From Crocinitomix algicola (GTDB lineage: Bacteria > Bacteroidota > Bacteroidia > Flavobacteriales_D > Crocinitomicaceae), in NCBI RefSeq assembly GCF_001661595.2, contig NZ_LYPF02000017.1:1-64000 (forward strand): a DNA stretch of 64,000 nt, read 5' to 3'. The notes beneath the pieces are model-generated. The model was not told the DNA's origin, did not search any database, and worked only from the letters and a program-made list of their open reading frames with translations. The position numbers were made by a program, and so were the translations under genes. Shown in pieces: positions 35,438 to 44,086 of the stretch (positions are counted from its first letter, which is position 1; each line of letters starts with the position of its first letter).

Positions 35438-35734
35438 TTAAATTAAAGAACGCCACGAACCTGCGTTATGCGCAATAAAACCAGAACGTGACAAAACCTG
35501 TTTCGCTTGCTCTGCTCTAGCACCAGAACGGCAAACTAAAATAATCTCCTTTCCTTTAAATGCTTTCTTTTTTTCATTTAATAAGTGTAAAGGAATGTTC
35601 TTACTTCCGGGCACATGTCCTGCATTAAATTCTTGTGCCGTGCGGACATCAATTACTAAGGCCCCTTTTTCTATTAATTCTTGATAATTATTTTGTGTAC
35701 TTGTACCCGATTTAAACATACTAAATAGTCCCAT
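35438..35734 (-). CDS. Single-domain rhodanese (sulfurtransferase)
   Basis: A 98-residue rhodanese with the active-site loop CRSGAR (68-73, catalytic C68) and the conserved V-I-D-V-R-T start and G-H-V-P-G motif. It is expected to transfer sulfane sulfur from a persulfide or thiosulfate donor to an acceptor. The frame extends to 35764, which would overlap the preceding gene. The ATG at 35734 leaves an 11-base gap and starts at the short amphipathic helix MGLFSMFKSG, so it is chosen. Second gene after the MBL-rhodanese fusion in the same operon. Confidence 0.92.
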   Translation of the reverse strand: MGLFSMFKSGTSTQNNYQELIEKGALVIDVRTAQEFNAGHVPGSKNIPLHLLNEKKKAFKGKEIILVCRSGARAEQAKQVLSRSGFIAHNAGSWRSLI

Positions 35735-35745
35735 TTTTATAAATT

Positions 35746-37155
35746 TTAAAGTGTTGTTGGACATACATAATCTGTTACAGGAACAGTTGTGCCTTTAATT
35801 GCACCAAATCCTCCTTGCACATCTATTATGTTATGAATTCCTCTTGATTTTAATATAGAAACAGCAATCATAGATCGATATCCGCCAGCACAATGAACAA
35901 AATTGTTTTGATCATCTGCAAATTCATTCAAATACGAATTTAGTTCACTTAGCGGGAAATTTTTTGCCCCTTCTACATGCTCTGAAAGAAATTCAGACGA
36001 CTTTCTTACATCTACCACGCGATTATTTCCTTGCCCTATTTGTTGTGCAAATTCACTTGCTGAAATTGAAGTTACCTTTCCAATTTCTTTATTCGCCTTC
36101 TTCCATGCATCCATTCCCCCCTCTAAATAACCAATGACGTGATCGAATCCCACACGGGACAAACGCGTTATTGTCTCCTCTATGAATTCCTCCTCAACAA
36201 TTAATAGAATGGGTTGTTTAACATCTGCAATTAATGCTCCCACCCAAGGGGCAAAATCACCATTTAAGCCAATAAAAATAGAATTTGGAACGTGTCCTTT
36301 CGCAAATTCTTCTTGTTGACGAACATCTAACATTACCGCTTCCGTTGCATTTGCAGCTTCCTCAAACGCTTGTGGACTTAATCCATTTTTTCCATTCTTA
36401 ATAACTTCGTCGATATCCTCATATCCCAATTTATTCATCATTACATTCATCGGAAAATAGGCCGGTGGACTTGTTAAACCGTCTAGCACCTCAGAAACAA
36501 ATTCTTTTTCCGTCATATCTTCACGCAGTGCGTAGTTATTTTTCTTCTCAAAACCGATACTTCCAACAGTTTCCTTACTCATGTTTTTACCACAAGCACT
36601 GCCTGCTCCATGTCCAGGATAAACAATTACATCATCCGGCAACGTCATAATCTTTGTCCGCAGACTTTCGTATAAAGTAGCGGCCAACTCTTCCTGCGTC
36701 ATATTAGCTGCTTTTTGCGCCAAATCTGGCCGTCCAACATCACCAAGGAATAAGGTGTCACCGCTAAATATTGCATGTGCCTTTCCCGATTCATCCAACA
36801 ATAAAAATGTAGCACTTTCCATGGTATGACCAGGCGTATGTAACACTCTAATTTTTACTTTTCCCAATTCAAATTCCTGGTTATCCTCCGCAATTATTGC
36901 ATTGAAATCAGGTTTTGCCGTTGGGCCATAAATTATTGGAGCACCCGTCTGTTTTGATAAGGTCAAATGACCTGACACAAAATCGGCGTGGAAATGCGTT
37001 TCAAAAATGTATTTGATTTTTGCTCCTTCTTTCTTTGCCAACTCTAAATAGGGATTCACCTCCCTCAGTGGATCAATGATAGCCACTTCTCCCTCACTTT
37101 CTATATAATAAGCACCGTGTGCCAAACAACCCGTATAAATTTGTTCGATTTTCAT
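35746..37155 (-). CDS. Persulfide dioxygenase-like MBL protein fused to two rhodanese domains
   Basis: A 469-residue cytosolic fusion. The N-terminal metallo-beta-lactamase domain (1-255) is of the ETHE1/persulfide-dioxygenase type with THFHADFVSGH (53-63), HTPGH (106-110), SGDTLF (131-136) and GHG (181-183). The first rhodanese domain (about 265-350) keeps MLDVRQQEEF but has Glu-rich VEEE (320-323) where the catalytic Cys should be, so it is probably inactive. The second (about 370-465) has C422 in HCAGGYRS and is predicted active. The layout matches CstB-like enzymes that oxidise sulfane sulfur to sulfite or thiosulfate. A palindromic operator and -7 element precede it. Confidence 0.94.
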   Translation of the reverse strand: MKIEQIYTGCLAHGAYYIESEGEVAIIDPLREVNPYLELAKKEGAKIKYIFETHFHADFVSGHLTLSKQTGAPIIYGPTAKPDFNAIIAEDNQEFELGKVKIRVLHTPGHTMESATFLLLDESGKAHAIFSGDTLFLGDVGRPDLAQKAANMTQEELAATLYESLRTKIMTLPDDVIVYPGHGAGSACGKNMSKETVGSIGFEKKNNYALREDMTEKEFVSEVLDGLTSPPAYFPMNVMMNKLGYEDIDEVIKNGKNGLSPQAFEEAANATEAVMLDVRQQEEFAKGHVPNSIFIGLNGDFAPWVGALIADVKQPILLIVEEEFIEETITRLSRVGFDHVIGYLEGGMDAWKKANKEIGKVTSISASEFAQQIGQGNNRVVDVRKSSEFLSEHVEGAKNFPLSELNSYLNEFADDQNNFVHCAGGYRSMIAVSILKSRGIHNIIDVQGGFGAIKGTTVPVTDYVCPTTL

Positions 37156-37171
37156 AATTTCAATTTTTAAT

Positions 37172-37179
37172 CAAAATTA
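37172..37179 (-). promoter_or_regulatory. Predicted -7 promoter element of the sulfane-sulfur operon
   Basis: TAATTTTG on the minus strand, a perfect TAnnTTTG, 17 bases before the ATG of the MBL-rhodanese gene. No -33 TTG is present at the expected distance; the palindrome at 37202-37215 occupies that region instead. Confidence 0.6.
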
Positions 37180-37201
37180 AGTGAGATCAATATTTTTTAC
37201 A

Positions 37202-37215
37202 GTAACATTTGTTAC
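37202..37215. promoter_or_regulatory. Palindromic operator, predicted Crp/Fnr-type site, before the sulfane-sulfur operon
   Basis: GTAACATTTGTTAC has matched six-base arms around a two-base centre. Its centre is 36.5 bases upstream of the last base of the -7 element, placing it near -41 relative to the predicted transcription start, the class II activator position. It shares the consensus GTRACAWTTRTYAC with the site at 37954-37967. Confidence 0.65.
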
Positions 37216-37257
37216 CTCTTAGGCTGATAAAAAGCAAGATTACATCACCATAACAAC

Positions 37258-37902
37258 TTAAAAATCTAATAAATCAATTTTATTTCTTCCTAATTGCACG
37301 CGCCCTTCTTTCTCTAATTTTTTGAGTAAACGCGAAATTACAACACGAGAAGTATTCATCTCATAAGCTATTTCCTGATGACTTAGCTCCAGCTTGGTTG
37401 ATTTGGTGATCATGACTTTATCCTTTAAATATTTATACAATCGTTCATTTAAGTCATTAAATGCCAAATTATCAATCGACTCAAGTAATTCATTAAAACG
37501 GTTGTTATAACTTTCAAAGACAAATGCCATCCATGAATCATATTTCTTTGTCCAAACTTTCATACGATCAGTAGGAACGAATAAAAACATGGTATCTCGT
37601 TCTGCAACCGCCTTTATTTCCGATTGTTTTTGTCCTAAACAACAGGTCATAGTCATCGTGCAAACATCACCACTTTCTAAATAGTATAAAACCAATTCAT
37701 CACCATCCGGATCTTGACGCATAATTTTTATGGCACCATCCAACATCAGGGGCATTCCTTTTATATTTTGACCATAATCAATGATTATTTCGCCTTCCCT
37801 CACTTCTTTTAATATTGCCACTTCTGACATCTCGTCAATTAGTTCATCTTCGAATAAAAATCCGTATCGTTCTTCTAATAATGGTTTAATATGATGTTTC
37901 AT
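37258..37902 (-). CDS. Crp/Fnr-family transcriptional regulator of the sulfane-sulfur cassette
   Basis: A 214-residue regulator with an N-terminal cyclic-nucleotide-binding-like beta roll (about 20-115), a long dimerisation helix (about 118-145) and a C-terminal winged helix-turn-helix (about 155-210). The recognition helix TSRVVISRLLKKLEKEG keeps the two arginines equivalent to CRP R180 and R185 (R186, R191), but has Val at the CRP Glu181 position. The sensor roll lacks a clear cAMP-binding motif and FNR-type iron-sulfur cysteines, but has a cluster C81, C87, C88 in CTMTMTCCLG. These suit thiol or persulfide sensing, which is inferred. It lies 102 bases upstream of the sulfane-sulfur operon on the same strand and has its own palindromic site, suggesting autoregulation. 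Confidence 0.93.
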   Translation of the reverse strand: MKHHIKPLLEERYGFLFEDELIDEMSEVAILKEVREGEIIIDYGQNIKGMPLMLDGAIKIMRQDPDGDELVLYYLESGDVCTMTMTCCLGQKQSEIKAVAERDTMFLFVPTDRMKVWTKKYDSWMAFVFESYNNRFNELLESIDNLAFNDLNERLYKYLKDKVMITKSTKLELSHQEIAYEMNTSRVVISRLLKKLEKEGRVQLGRNKIDLLDF

Positions 37903-37923
37903 AAACGAATTGTTAATTACTTA

Positions 37924-37931
37924 CAAAAATA
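37924..37931 (-). promoter_or_regulatory. Predicted -7 promoter element of the Crp/Fnr gene
   Basis: TATTTTTG on the minus strand, a perfect TAnnTTTG, 22 bases before the ATG at 37902. As with the downstream operon, no -33 TTG was found. Confidence 0.6.
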
Positions 37932-37953
37932 ACACCCCTTTTTATAATTCTAA

Positions 37954-37967
37954 GTGACAATTATCAC
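37954..37967. promoter_or_regulatory. Palindromic operator, predicted Crp/Fnr-type site, before the Crp/Fnr gene itself
   Basis: GTGACAATTATCAC is a palindrome with one mismatch, close to the CRP-type GTGA-N6-TCAC. Its centre is 36.5 bases upstream of the last base of the -7 element, exactly the same spacing as at the sulfane-sulfur operon. It also lies 77 bases before the divergent ABC1-kinase gene, which it might affect. Confidence 0.65.
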
Positions 37968-38043
37968 ATCAAATATTTTAAGTTACCACTCCATAAAAAC
38001 AAGGATTAATCGTAACTTGTAATCCATTTTATCCTTTAAAATT

Positions 38044-39684
38044 ATGGCTGCATTAAAGACTAAGTACAGAGAACGAAAAGCGTATCGATTAGCCAATAAA
38101 ATTGTGTTTTCTTATTTGTGGCTTTTTGCAAAAAAGTGGCTTTTTGGCCAAGCATACTTCGACAAAAGAATTGAGCAACTCAATTTAAAAAATGCACAAC
38201 GTATAAAAAAGGCCATCATAGAATTAAAGGGCTTATTCACTAAAATAGGTCAATTACTTTCGGTGATGTCCAATATTTTACCTGAAGCTTATGCTACCGT
38301 ATTAGAATCTTTGCAAGATAATGCTCCAGCAAGTTCCTTTGAATCGACACAAAAAACCATTCGTACCGAACTTGGTGAAGACCTGTCTACCATTTTTAAC
38401 GAATTTGACCACAAACCACTTGCATCAGCTTCCATTGGGCAAGTTTATAGAGCGAGGCTTAAAACTGGGGAGGTAGTAGCCGTCAAAATTCAACATCCCG
38501 ATATAGAACAATTAGCGCAAGTCGACCTCACCATCATACAAAATCTTATCCGTAGAATTTCGTTCGTGCTTAAAATCAAAGGAATAGATTATGTCTATCA
38601 ACAGGTAAGGCAGATGATTGAGGCCGAACTGGATTACCAAAAAGAAGCGGAATCAATGATTCGTATTTCTGACAATATTGAGGAGTTTGAACGTATCATT
38701 GTACCTAAAGTTTACACGGCTTATTCATCTTCAAAAATTTTAGTGACAAACTTTCATCACGGTGTTAAAATCACCCAGTTAGAACAACTGAGAGAATGGA
38801 ATATAAATACACAGGAATTGGCGGAGCAACTCATCACTGTTTTTTGCAAAATGGTCCTCGTGGACGGTTTCTATCATGCTGACCCTCATCCCGGAAATGT
38901 CCTTGTAAATAAAGAGGGTAAAATAATTCTTTTGGATTTTGGAGCAACAGCAGAGCTAAATGACGAGATGAGAAAAGAAATTCCTATTATCATTCAACAT
39001 ATTATTCGAAAAGATACGCCAAATATTATTCGATCACTGCAAAAAATGGGCTTTCTAGGGAATGATTATGAATCGCAAGAAGTAGCTGAGAAGTTGGTTG
39101 ATGCCCTTACAACCTTCGTTCAAAACGAAATTAAAATTGATAATCTAAACATCAAAGATGTAAAATTTGATGATATAAAAGGAAGTAGTGTCGATCGCCT
39201 AAGAAAAGAAATAGGGATTCGAAACTTAACACACACCATTCAAGTACCAAAAGATTGGATTTTATTGGACCGCACAATGATTCTAATTCATGGAATAAGT
39301 GCAAGTATAGCGCCAAACTATAACCCACTGGAAACAATAAAACCTTATTTAAAGAAAATTGTCTTAAGCGATGGAGGCTTAAAGAACTTAATTCTTGACA
39401 CCATTAAACAAGAATTCTCAGCACTAATCCAATTGCCATCCAGCTTAAATACATTTTTAGACAAAGCCAATACTGGAAAACTGGTGGTTGAAACCAGAAA
39501 TAAAGATTTAAAACGATTGTATGCTCTGGGCCATCAAATGATGCTCTTCATAGCAATGATTGTCTTACTTATCTTATTTGAAAGCCCCTATTCTTTATGG
39601 TTAGACTTCTGGTTTTTCCCCCTTTTTATAGCGTTGGGCATATTCCTTTTTCTTTCTGTGCGCAGACAAAAGCGGAAAATGTAA
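38044..39684 (+). CDS. ABC1/UbiB family atypical kinase
   Basis: A 546-residue protein of the ABC1/ADCK/UbiB group, ATPase-like atypical kinases associated with quinone or lipid metabolism. The family-specific K-x-G-Q motif is KIGQ (67-70), the Ala-rich nucleotide loop is ASIGQVYRA (129-137), the Lys is in VAVKIQHP (145-152), the catalytic loop is HADPHPGN (278-285) and the metal-binding DFG is at 298-300. Two C-terminal hydrophobic segments (about 497-517 and 521-540) anchor it in the membrane, as in UbiB. It is divergent from the Crp/Fnr gene; the operator at 37954-37967 lies between them. No other quinone gene is close. Confidence 0.93.
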   Translation: MAALKTKYRERKAYRLANKIVFSYLWLFAKKWLFGQAYFDKRIEQLNLKNAQRIKKAIIELKGLFTKIGQLLSVMSNILPEAYATVLESLQDNAPASSFESTQKTIRTELGEDLSTIFNEFDHKPLASASIGQVYRARLKTGEVVAVKIQHPDIEQLAQVDLTIIQNLIRRISFVLKIKGIDYVYQQVRQMIEAELDYQKEAESMIRISDNIEEFERIIVPKVYTAYSSSKILVTNFHHGVKITQLEQLREWNINTQELAEQLITVFCKMVLVDGFYHADPHPGNVLVNKEGKIILLDFGATAELNDEMRKEIPIIIQHIIRKDTPNIIRSLQKMGFLGNDYESQEVAEKLVDALTTFVQNEIKIDNLNIKDVKFDDIKGSSVDRLRKEIGIRNLTHTIQVPKDWILLDRTMILIHGISASIAPNYNPLETIKPYLKKIVLSDGGLKNLILDTIKQEFSALIQLPSSLNTFLDKANTGKLVVETRNKDLKRLYALGHQMMLFIAMIVLLILFESPYSLWLDFWFFPLFIALGIFLFLSVRRQKRKM

Positions 39685-39743
39685 TTTTTAACAAGACCAA
39701 AACAAACGTGCATCAAAACAATTAATTCCCTATTTTCGCTCGT

Positions 39744-41531
39744 ATGGAATTAGGTTATCTCGATTTAGGTATCATTTTTGGATTTTTTATTATCACTTTA
39801 GGGATTGGTGTTTTAGTTTCTAAAAAAGCGGGCAAAAATTCATCGGAGTTCTTTTTATCCGGTAGAAATATGCCTTGGTGGCTACTGGGTGTTTCAATGG
39901 TAGCTACAACTTTTGCGGCAGATACTCCAAATTTAGTTGCAGGTATTGTGCGGAAAGATGGAATTGCAGGAAATTGGGCTTGGTGGGCCTTTTTACTCAC
40001 AGGAATGCTAACGGTGTTTATTTATGCCCGTTTATGGAGAAAGCTTGGAATAAGCACTGACTTAGAATTTTACGAAATTCGTTATAAAGGTAAGGCGGCC
40101 GCGTTTCTAAGAGGATTTAGAGCAATTTATTTAGGCGTATTTTTCAATATCGTAATCATGGCAACTGTTTGTTTAGCGGGAGTTAAAATTGGACATACGA
40201 TGCTTGGATTATCGGCCTTTGAAACATTAGGTATTGCAAGTGTTGTCACCGTTTTATATTCATTATTGGGTGGATTAAAAGGCGTTATTCTAACTGATTT
40301 TTTTCAGTTTATAATTGCAATGGTGGGATCAATTTGGGCGGCCTATTTTATAATTGATCTGCCTGAAATTGGAGGGATGGAAGGATTGCTTAGCCACCCT
40401 CAAGTTCAAGAAAAATTAAATTTCGTTCCCCGTTCAAACGACAGCTCTGAAGTTTGGCTGAATCTTTTAATTATTCCTTTAGCTGTTCAATGGTGGAGTG
40501 TTTGGTATCCGGGAGCTGAACCTGGCGGTGGTGGATATATTGCACAAAGGATGTTGGCTGCAAAAGACGAAAAGCATGCTACTGCCGCAACTTTGTTTTT
40601 CAACTTTGCGCATTATGCTTTACGTCCTTGGCCGTGGATAATCATTGCTTTGGCTTCTTTAGTTCTTTTTCCTACCCTTGCCGATATAAAGGCACAATTT
40701 CCAGGATTGAATGAAGATTTATACCAACATGATTTAGCTTATCCCGCCATGTTAACCTATTTACCAGCAGGTTTATTAGGATTGGTTTTAGCATCCCTAA
40801 TTTCGGCATTTATGTCAACCATATCAACTCACTTAAATTGGGGTTCGTCGTATGTGGTAAATGATTTCTACAAGCGATTCATCCAACCAAAGGCATCTGA
40901 AAAAACTTTAGTCCTTGTTGGGCGGATATCAACTGCTGTAATGATGGTTCTCGCTGCACTTCTTTCGGTCGTTTTGGAAGAAGCAAAATTTGCCTTCGAT
41001 TTAATTTTGACAATTGGTGCAGGAACTGGTTTATTATTTATTTTGAGATGGTTTTGGAAAGCAATTAATCCCTACAGTGAAATTACCGCTATGTCCGTTT
41101 CTTTTCTTGTTGCCTTGTATTTTTTTATTGCAGATCGTGCATATCATATTACTTATTCAGAATCAACCAAACTATTAGCAGGCGTCACTATTACTACATT
41201 GTCTTGGGTTTTGGTTACTCTTCTAACCAAAAGTAATCGATTTATGAACCCAGAATTTCAAAATCGAGCTTTTAACCATACAAACAATAATTCACTTACC
41301 GATATTTCGAAAACTGACGGTCAAATTTCTACAGATGGACTTGAAACGAGATTTAAAAACATGGGAATTAAAGTTTTATGCATTTTCCTTGGTTCAATTG
41401 GGATTTATTCAGCCTTATTTTCCCTCGGCGAATATCTTGTAGGAGACCCTACCAAAAGTTTATACCTCGGGCTAGTATTTTTAATTTGTCTTGGGTTGAT
41501 TGCTAAATTCTGGAAAAAACTATTCGATTAA
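39744..41531 (+). CDS. Sodium:solute symporter family protein
   Basis: A 595-residue inner-membrane transporter of the SSS family with roughly 14-15 membrane segments. The family signature is seen in FFLSGRNMPWWLLGVSMVATTFAADTP at the second helix, which lies near the Na+ site, and in LYSLLGGLKGVILTDFFQF in helix 5. A hydrophilic loop near residues 510-545 precedes the last helices. The solute cannot be told from sequence; sugars, amino acids and carboxylates are possible. It starts 59 bases after the ABC1 kinase and its 3' end overlaps the convergent O-antigen-ligase-like gene by 12 bases. Confidence 0.92.
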   Translation: MELGYLDLGIIFGFFIITLGIGVLVSKKAGKNSSEFFLSGRNMPWWLLGVSMVATTFAADTPNLVAGIVRKDGIAGNWAWWAFLLTGMLTVFIYARLWRKLGISTDLEFYEIRYKGKAAAFLRGFRAIYLGVFFNIVIMATVCLAGVKIGHTMLGLSAFETLGIASVVTVLYSLLGGLKGVILTDFFQFIIAMVGSIWAAYFIIDLPEIGGMEGLLSHPQVQEKLNFVPRSNDSSEVWLNLLIIPLAVQWWSVWYPGAEPGGGGYIAQRMLAAKDEKHATAATLFFNFAHYALRPWPWIIIALASLVLFPTLADIKAQFPGLNEDLYQHDLAYPAMLTYLPAGLLGLVLASLISAFMSTISTHLNWGSSYVVNDFYKRFIQPKASEKTLVLVGRISTAVMMVLAALLSVVLEEAKFAFDLILTIGAGTGLLFILRWFWKAINPYSEITAMSVSFLVALYFFIADRAYHITYSESTKLLAGVTITTLSWVLVTLLTKSNRFMNPEFQNRAFNHTNNNSLTDISKTDGQISTDGLETRFKNMGIKVLCIFLGSIGIYSALFSLGEYLVGDPTKSLYLGLVFLICLGLIAKFWKKLFD

Positions 41532-43223
41532 ATGTCGCTGAATGCGTTCGAGATTTTGAGGATATTTTTTTTCATATCCTTTGATTCCCTTCAACCATTC
41601 CATGGCAGCTCGGTAATTCCCTGTATTAAATGCTAATACGGATTGATTTAATAATGTTGGTTCGTAATTTGAATTGATACGATAAGCTTCATCTAAAACA
41701 AGCCTTGCCCGATTCATTTGGCCAAGACGAATTAATGAATACCCGTAATTACTCAAAACTTTATAATCAAATGGACTTAATTCAAAAGCTTTTGCATTGA
41801 CCTCAACTAAGGCTTCTAAATCTGTTTTTTGATGATATCCCCATCCAATAAATGAATATATTGGTGTCCCTGAAGGGTCATTCGTATACCAAATACTTAG
41901 CGCTTTTTCTCCGTATTCAATGGACGCATTTGCTTGTAGGTTATTTTGGGCTTCAATCGCTAAATTTGTGTAATATTCCCCTTTTACGCGCTGTATTCCA
42001 ATCCAAACATTAACACTTAGCAGAACGATATTTAAAGCAATAAAACCTCGGGGAAACCAATTAATTTTTTTCAAATCTACTTTCCATCCTTCGGTTAAGT
42101 AAGCTAAATAGGTTACACTTATGACAATGTGCAAAATCCGTTCTTTCGGAAAACTAAAAAACGCGATGATCATTAAGCCAATACTTGCCGCTAGAATAAT
42201 TAATTTCGACTCGTTTTTATGTTGATAGATTTCCCTTAACGATTTTAAACCTACCCCGATCACAAGAACTAAAATGATAACTAAACCAATCCACCCGTTT
42301 TCCGACAATACCCATAAAAAATCATTATGTGGCCGTTTAAAAAAAGTGTTGTAATAACTAGCCTTTTCAATGTTGTTGACTGAAAATTTTGAATAATTAT
42401 ACTGCCAGTTTCCAGTGCCAACCCCAACTAAAGGATTCTCATGAATTAAGGCTTTGGTTTTATCCCAAAGTTGAAAGCGCTCTATTAATGAGGCTGTAAA
42501 TTTATTTTGCTGAATTTTAGATGATCCGGATAAGAGTAATGAACCAATTGAAATCATCATTCCAAAAAAAACACTCATTACAGCTATTTTTTGCCACTTT
42601 TTCCAACCGAATGATCGTTTTACAATAAAATAAAAGGAGGTAAAAACAATTATCGCAACTATGACTTGACGAGTTTGAAGTAGGAAAATAATTGTCAAAC
42701 CAATTGCTAAGATTAAACCATGAATTATTTTAAATCTTAACGATAAAGACTTAAAGCCGATTAAAGCGAACGGCAATCCCAAAAACAGAAAAGAACAAAA
42801 CAAATTTTTATGACCAAACAACGTGTCAATTAAGTTTTGATTCATAACAAAACCTAGTCCAAAAATTAAATAGGTACAAATCAATATAAAAAGAACAATT
42901 TCTTGGAGAACGGTATGACCAAATTGTGTGCTTATATCTTTCAAACAAACTAGGGCTCCAATTGCAAGAATAATTTTTTGAGATTCATATATTAGATCTG
43001 CGCGATTAAAGGCCCAAAACCATCCACTCAAACTAATAAGGTAAAACAAGAAGAGTATTAAAATCAAAAATAAAGCAGGAAGAGAAACTTCTTTTTTGCG
43101 AAAAAAAATAACTAAAAGATACCACCCTATTATGAAATTTCCGAACGTAAATCGTGGTGTTTGAGAAGGCTCGATCAAGCTATCTTGGGCGACTAATGGG
43201 CATAAAAGGAAAGCTGCGAACAA
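41520..43223 (-). CDS. O-antigen ligase/polymerase-like membrane protein with C-terminal TPR
   Basis: A 567-residue protein with about a dozen membrane segments and the Wzy_C/O-antigen ligase pattern: a large extracytoplasmic loop containing LVGVGTGNWQYNYSKF and RPHNDFLWVLSENGWIG. The C-terminal ~150 residues form TPR-like helices (YGYSLIRLGQMNRARLVL). Members join or polymerise surface glycans or glycosylate proteins. The start is uncertain: the first usable codon is TTG at 43223, and the open frame continues upstream to 43271 without ATG or GTG. It lies directly downstream of the Ig-like lipoprotein gene. Confidence 0.85.
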   Translation of the reverse strand: MFAAFLLCPLVAQDSLIEPSQTPRFTFGNFIIGWYLLVIFFRKKEVSLPALFLILILFLFYLISLSGWFWAFNRADLIYESQKIILAIGALVCLKDISTQFGHTVLQEIVLFILICTYLIFGLGFVMNQNLIDTLFGHKNLFCSFLFLGLPFALIGFKSLSLRFKIIHGLILAIGLTIIFLLQTRQVIVAIIVFTSFYFIVKRSFGWKKWQKIAVMSVFFGMMISIGSLLLSGSSKIQQNKFTASLIERFQLWDKTKALIHENPLVGVGTGNWQYNYSKFSVNNIEKASYYNTFFKRPHNDFLWVLSENGWIGLVIILVLVIGVGLKSLREIYQHKNESKLIILAASIGLMIIAFFSFPKERILHIVISVTYLAYLTEGWKVDLKKINWFPRGFIALNIVLLSVNVWIGIQRVKGEYYTNLAIEAQNNLQANASIEYGEKALSIWYTNDPSGTPIYSFIGWGYHQKTDLEALVEVNAKAFELSPFDYKVLSNYGYSLIRLGQMNRARLVLDEAYRINSNYEPTLLNQSVLAFNTGNYRAAMEWLKGIKGYEKKYPQNLERIQRHLIE

Positions 43224-43264
43224 CCATCCTTTTTTTAAAATACTATTGGATTTCGTTTTTATAA

Positions 43265-43888
43265 TTACTGTTTAATGTGATTAATTGTGCAGTCATATGT
43301 CATTCCTCCATCCATGGTCACATTCAAAATAAAATCGTTGTCAATGATTGTTCCTGAACCCGATACCGTATGATCTCCAATTTCTTGAGAAGGAATTATA
43401 ATATCATTCCCACTAATTTTACCGATTACCGGCTCATCTTCAACCGTAAACAAAACTCGACGAATGATAATTTCATTGTTTTGAGTCAATGAAGTACGGA
43501 TTGATGTGTGATATTGACCAGCCGTCATGGTACCGGTACAAGTTGGTGTTGCCTCATATGTCCCAATCATAAAGTCTGCGTCGTTAACAACGTTTACAAA
43601 ACGTATAGCTGTTGCCGCTTGATTACCTTCCTGATCTTCAACATCGTAAAAAACACGGTATTCGCCAACTTTGTTTTTATTGACCACGCCCGAAATTAGA
43701 ATATCATCCGAAATATCTCCGTCCCTATTATCCATTGCACTTGCTCCTGCTTCAACATATGATTCTCCCAAAGAAAGTGTTACCTCTTTGGCTCCATTTA
43801 ACTTAATTACCGGCTGAATGTCTTTTTTTCGACAAGCCATCATTACCAATGCGATTACTGCAAATGCTAATCCTGTTTTCAATTTCAT
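43265..43888 (-). CDS. Lipoprotein with DUF5011 (bacterial Ig-like) domain
   Basis: A 207-residue predicted lipoprotein: signal peptide ending LVMMAC with lipidated C19. An Ig-like DUF5011 domain follows (about 30-100), recognised by LGESYVEAGASAMDNRDGDIS and VGEYRVFYDVEDQEGNQA, as in HYR-type surface proteins. The C-terminal half (about 105-207) is a small beta-rich domain with two Cys (C120 and C202) that could form a disulfide. Such proteins often sit on the outer membrane. A perfect -7 element lies 38 bases upstream. The O-antigen-ligase-like gene follows on the same strand. Confidence 0.85.
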   Translation of the reverse strand: MKLKTGLAFAVIALVMMACRKKDIQPVIKLNGAKEVTLSLGESYVEAGASAMDNRDGDISDDILISGVVNKNKVGEYRVFYDVEDQEGNQAATAIRFVNVVNDADFMIGTYEATPTCTGTMTAGQYHTSIRTSLTQNNEIIIRRVLFTVEDEPVIGKISGNDIIIPSQEIGDHTVSGSGTIIDNDFILNVTMDGGMTYDCTINHIKQ

Positions 43889-43925
43889 TTTAAAAATTTT
43901 AGGTCAATTATTAATTATTAAACGA

Positions 43926-43933
43926 CAAAACTA
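43926..43933 (-). promoter_or_regulatory. Predicted -7 promoter element of the DUF5011 lipoprotein gene
   Basis: TAGTTTTG on the minus strand matches TAnnTTTG and lies 38 bases before the ATG at 43888. Confidence 0.4.
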
Positions 43934-44057
43934 AACTAAAAGTGTTTATCATCATCTATTTTCATTAAGACGAATGAATTATTTAAAAGGTTTGAATAAA
44001 CCTGAAATTCCTTAAATACCCAATCTATATTTAAGCGGTGAAATGCTGCTTTTTATT

Positions 44058-44065
44058 TAAATTTG
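44058..44065 (+). promoter_or_regulatory. Predicted -7 promoter element of asnS
   Basis: TAAATTTG is a perfect TAnnTTTG, 22 bases before the ATG at 44087. An upstream in-frame TTG at 44063 overlaps it, which argues against the longer start. Confidence 0.5.
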
Positions 44066-44086
44066 CCTTTTTTCAAATCAAACGGA

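Noticed and set aside
37202-37215. Considered as an FNR (TTGAT-N4-ATCAA) site
   Set aside because: The half-sites are GTAAC/GTTAC, not TTGAT/ATCAA, and the regulator lacks the four FNR cluster cysteines.
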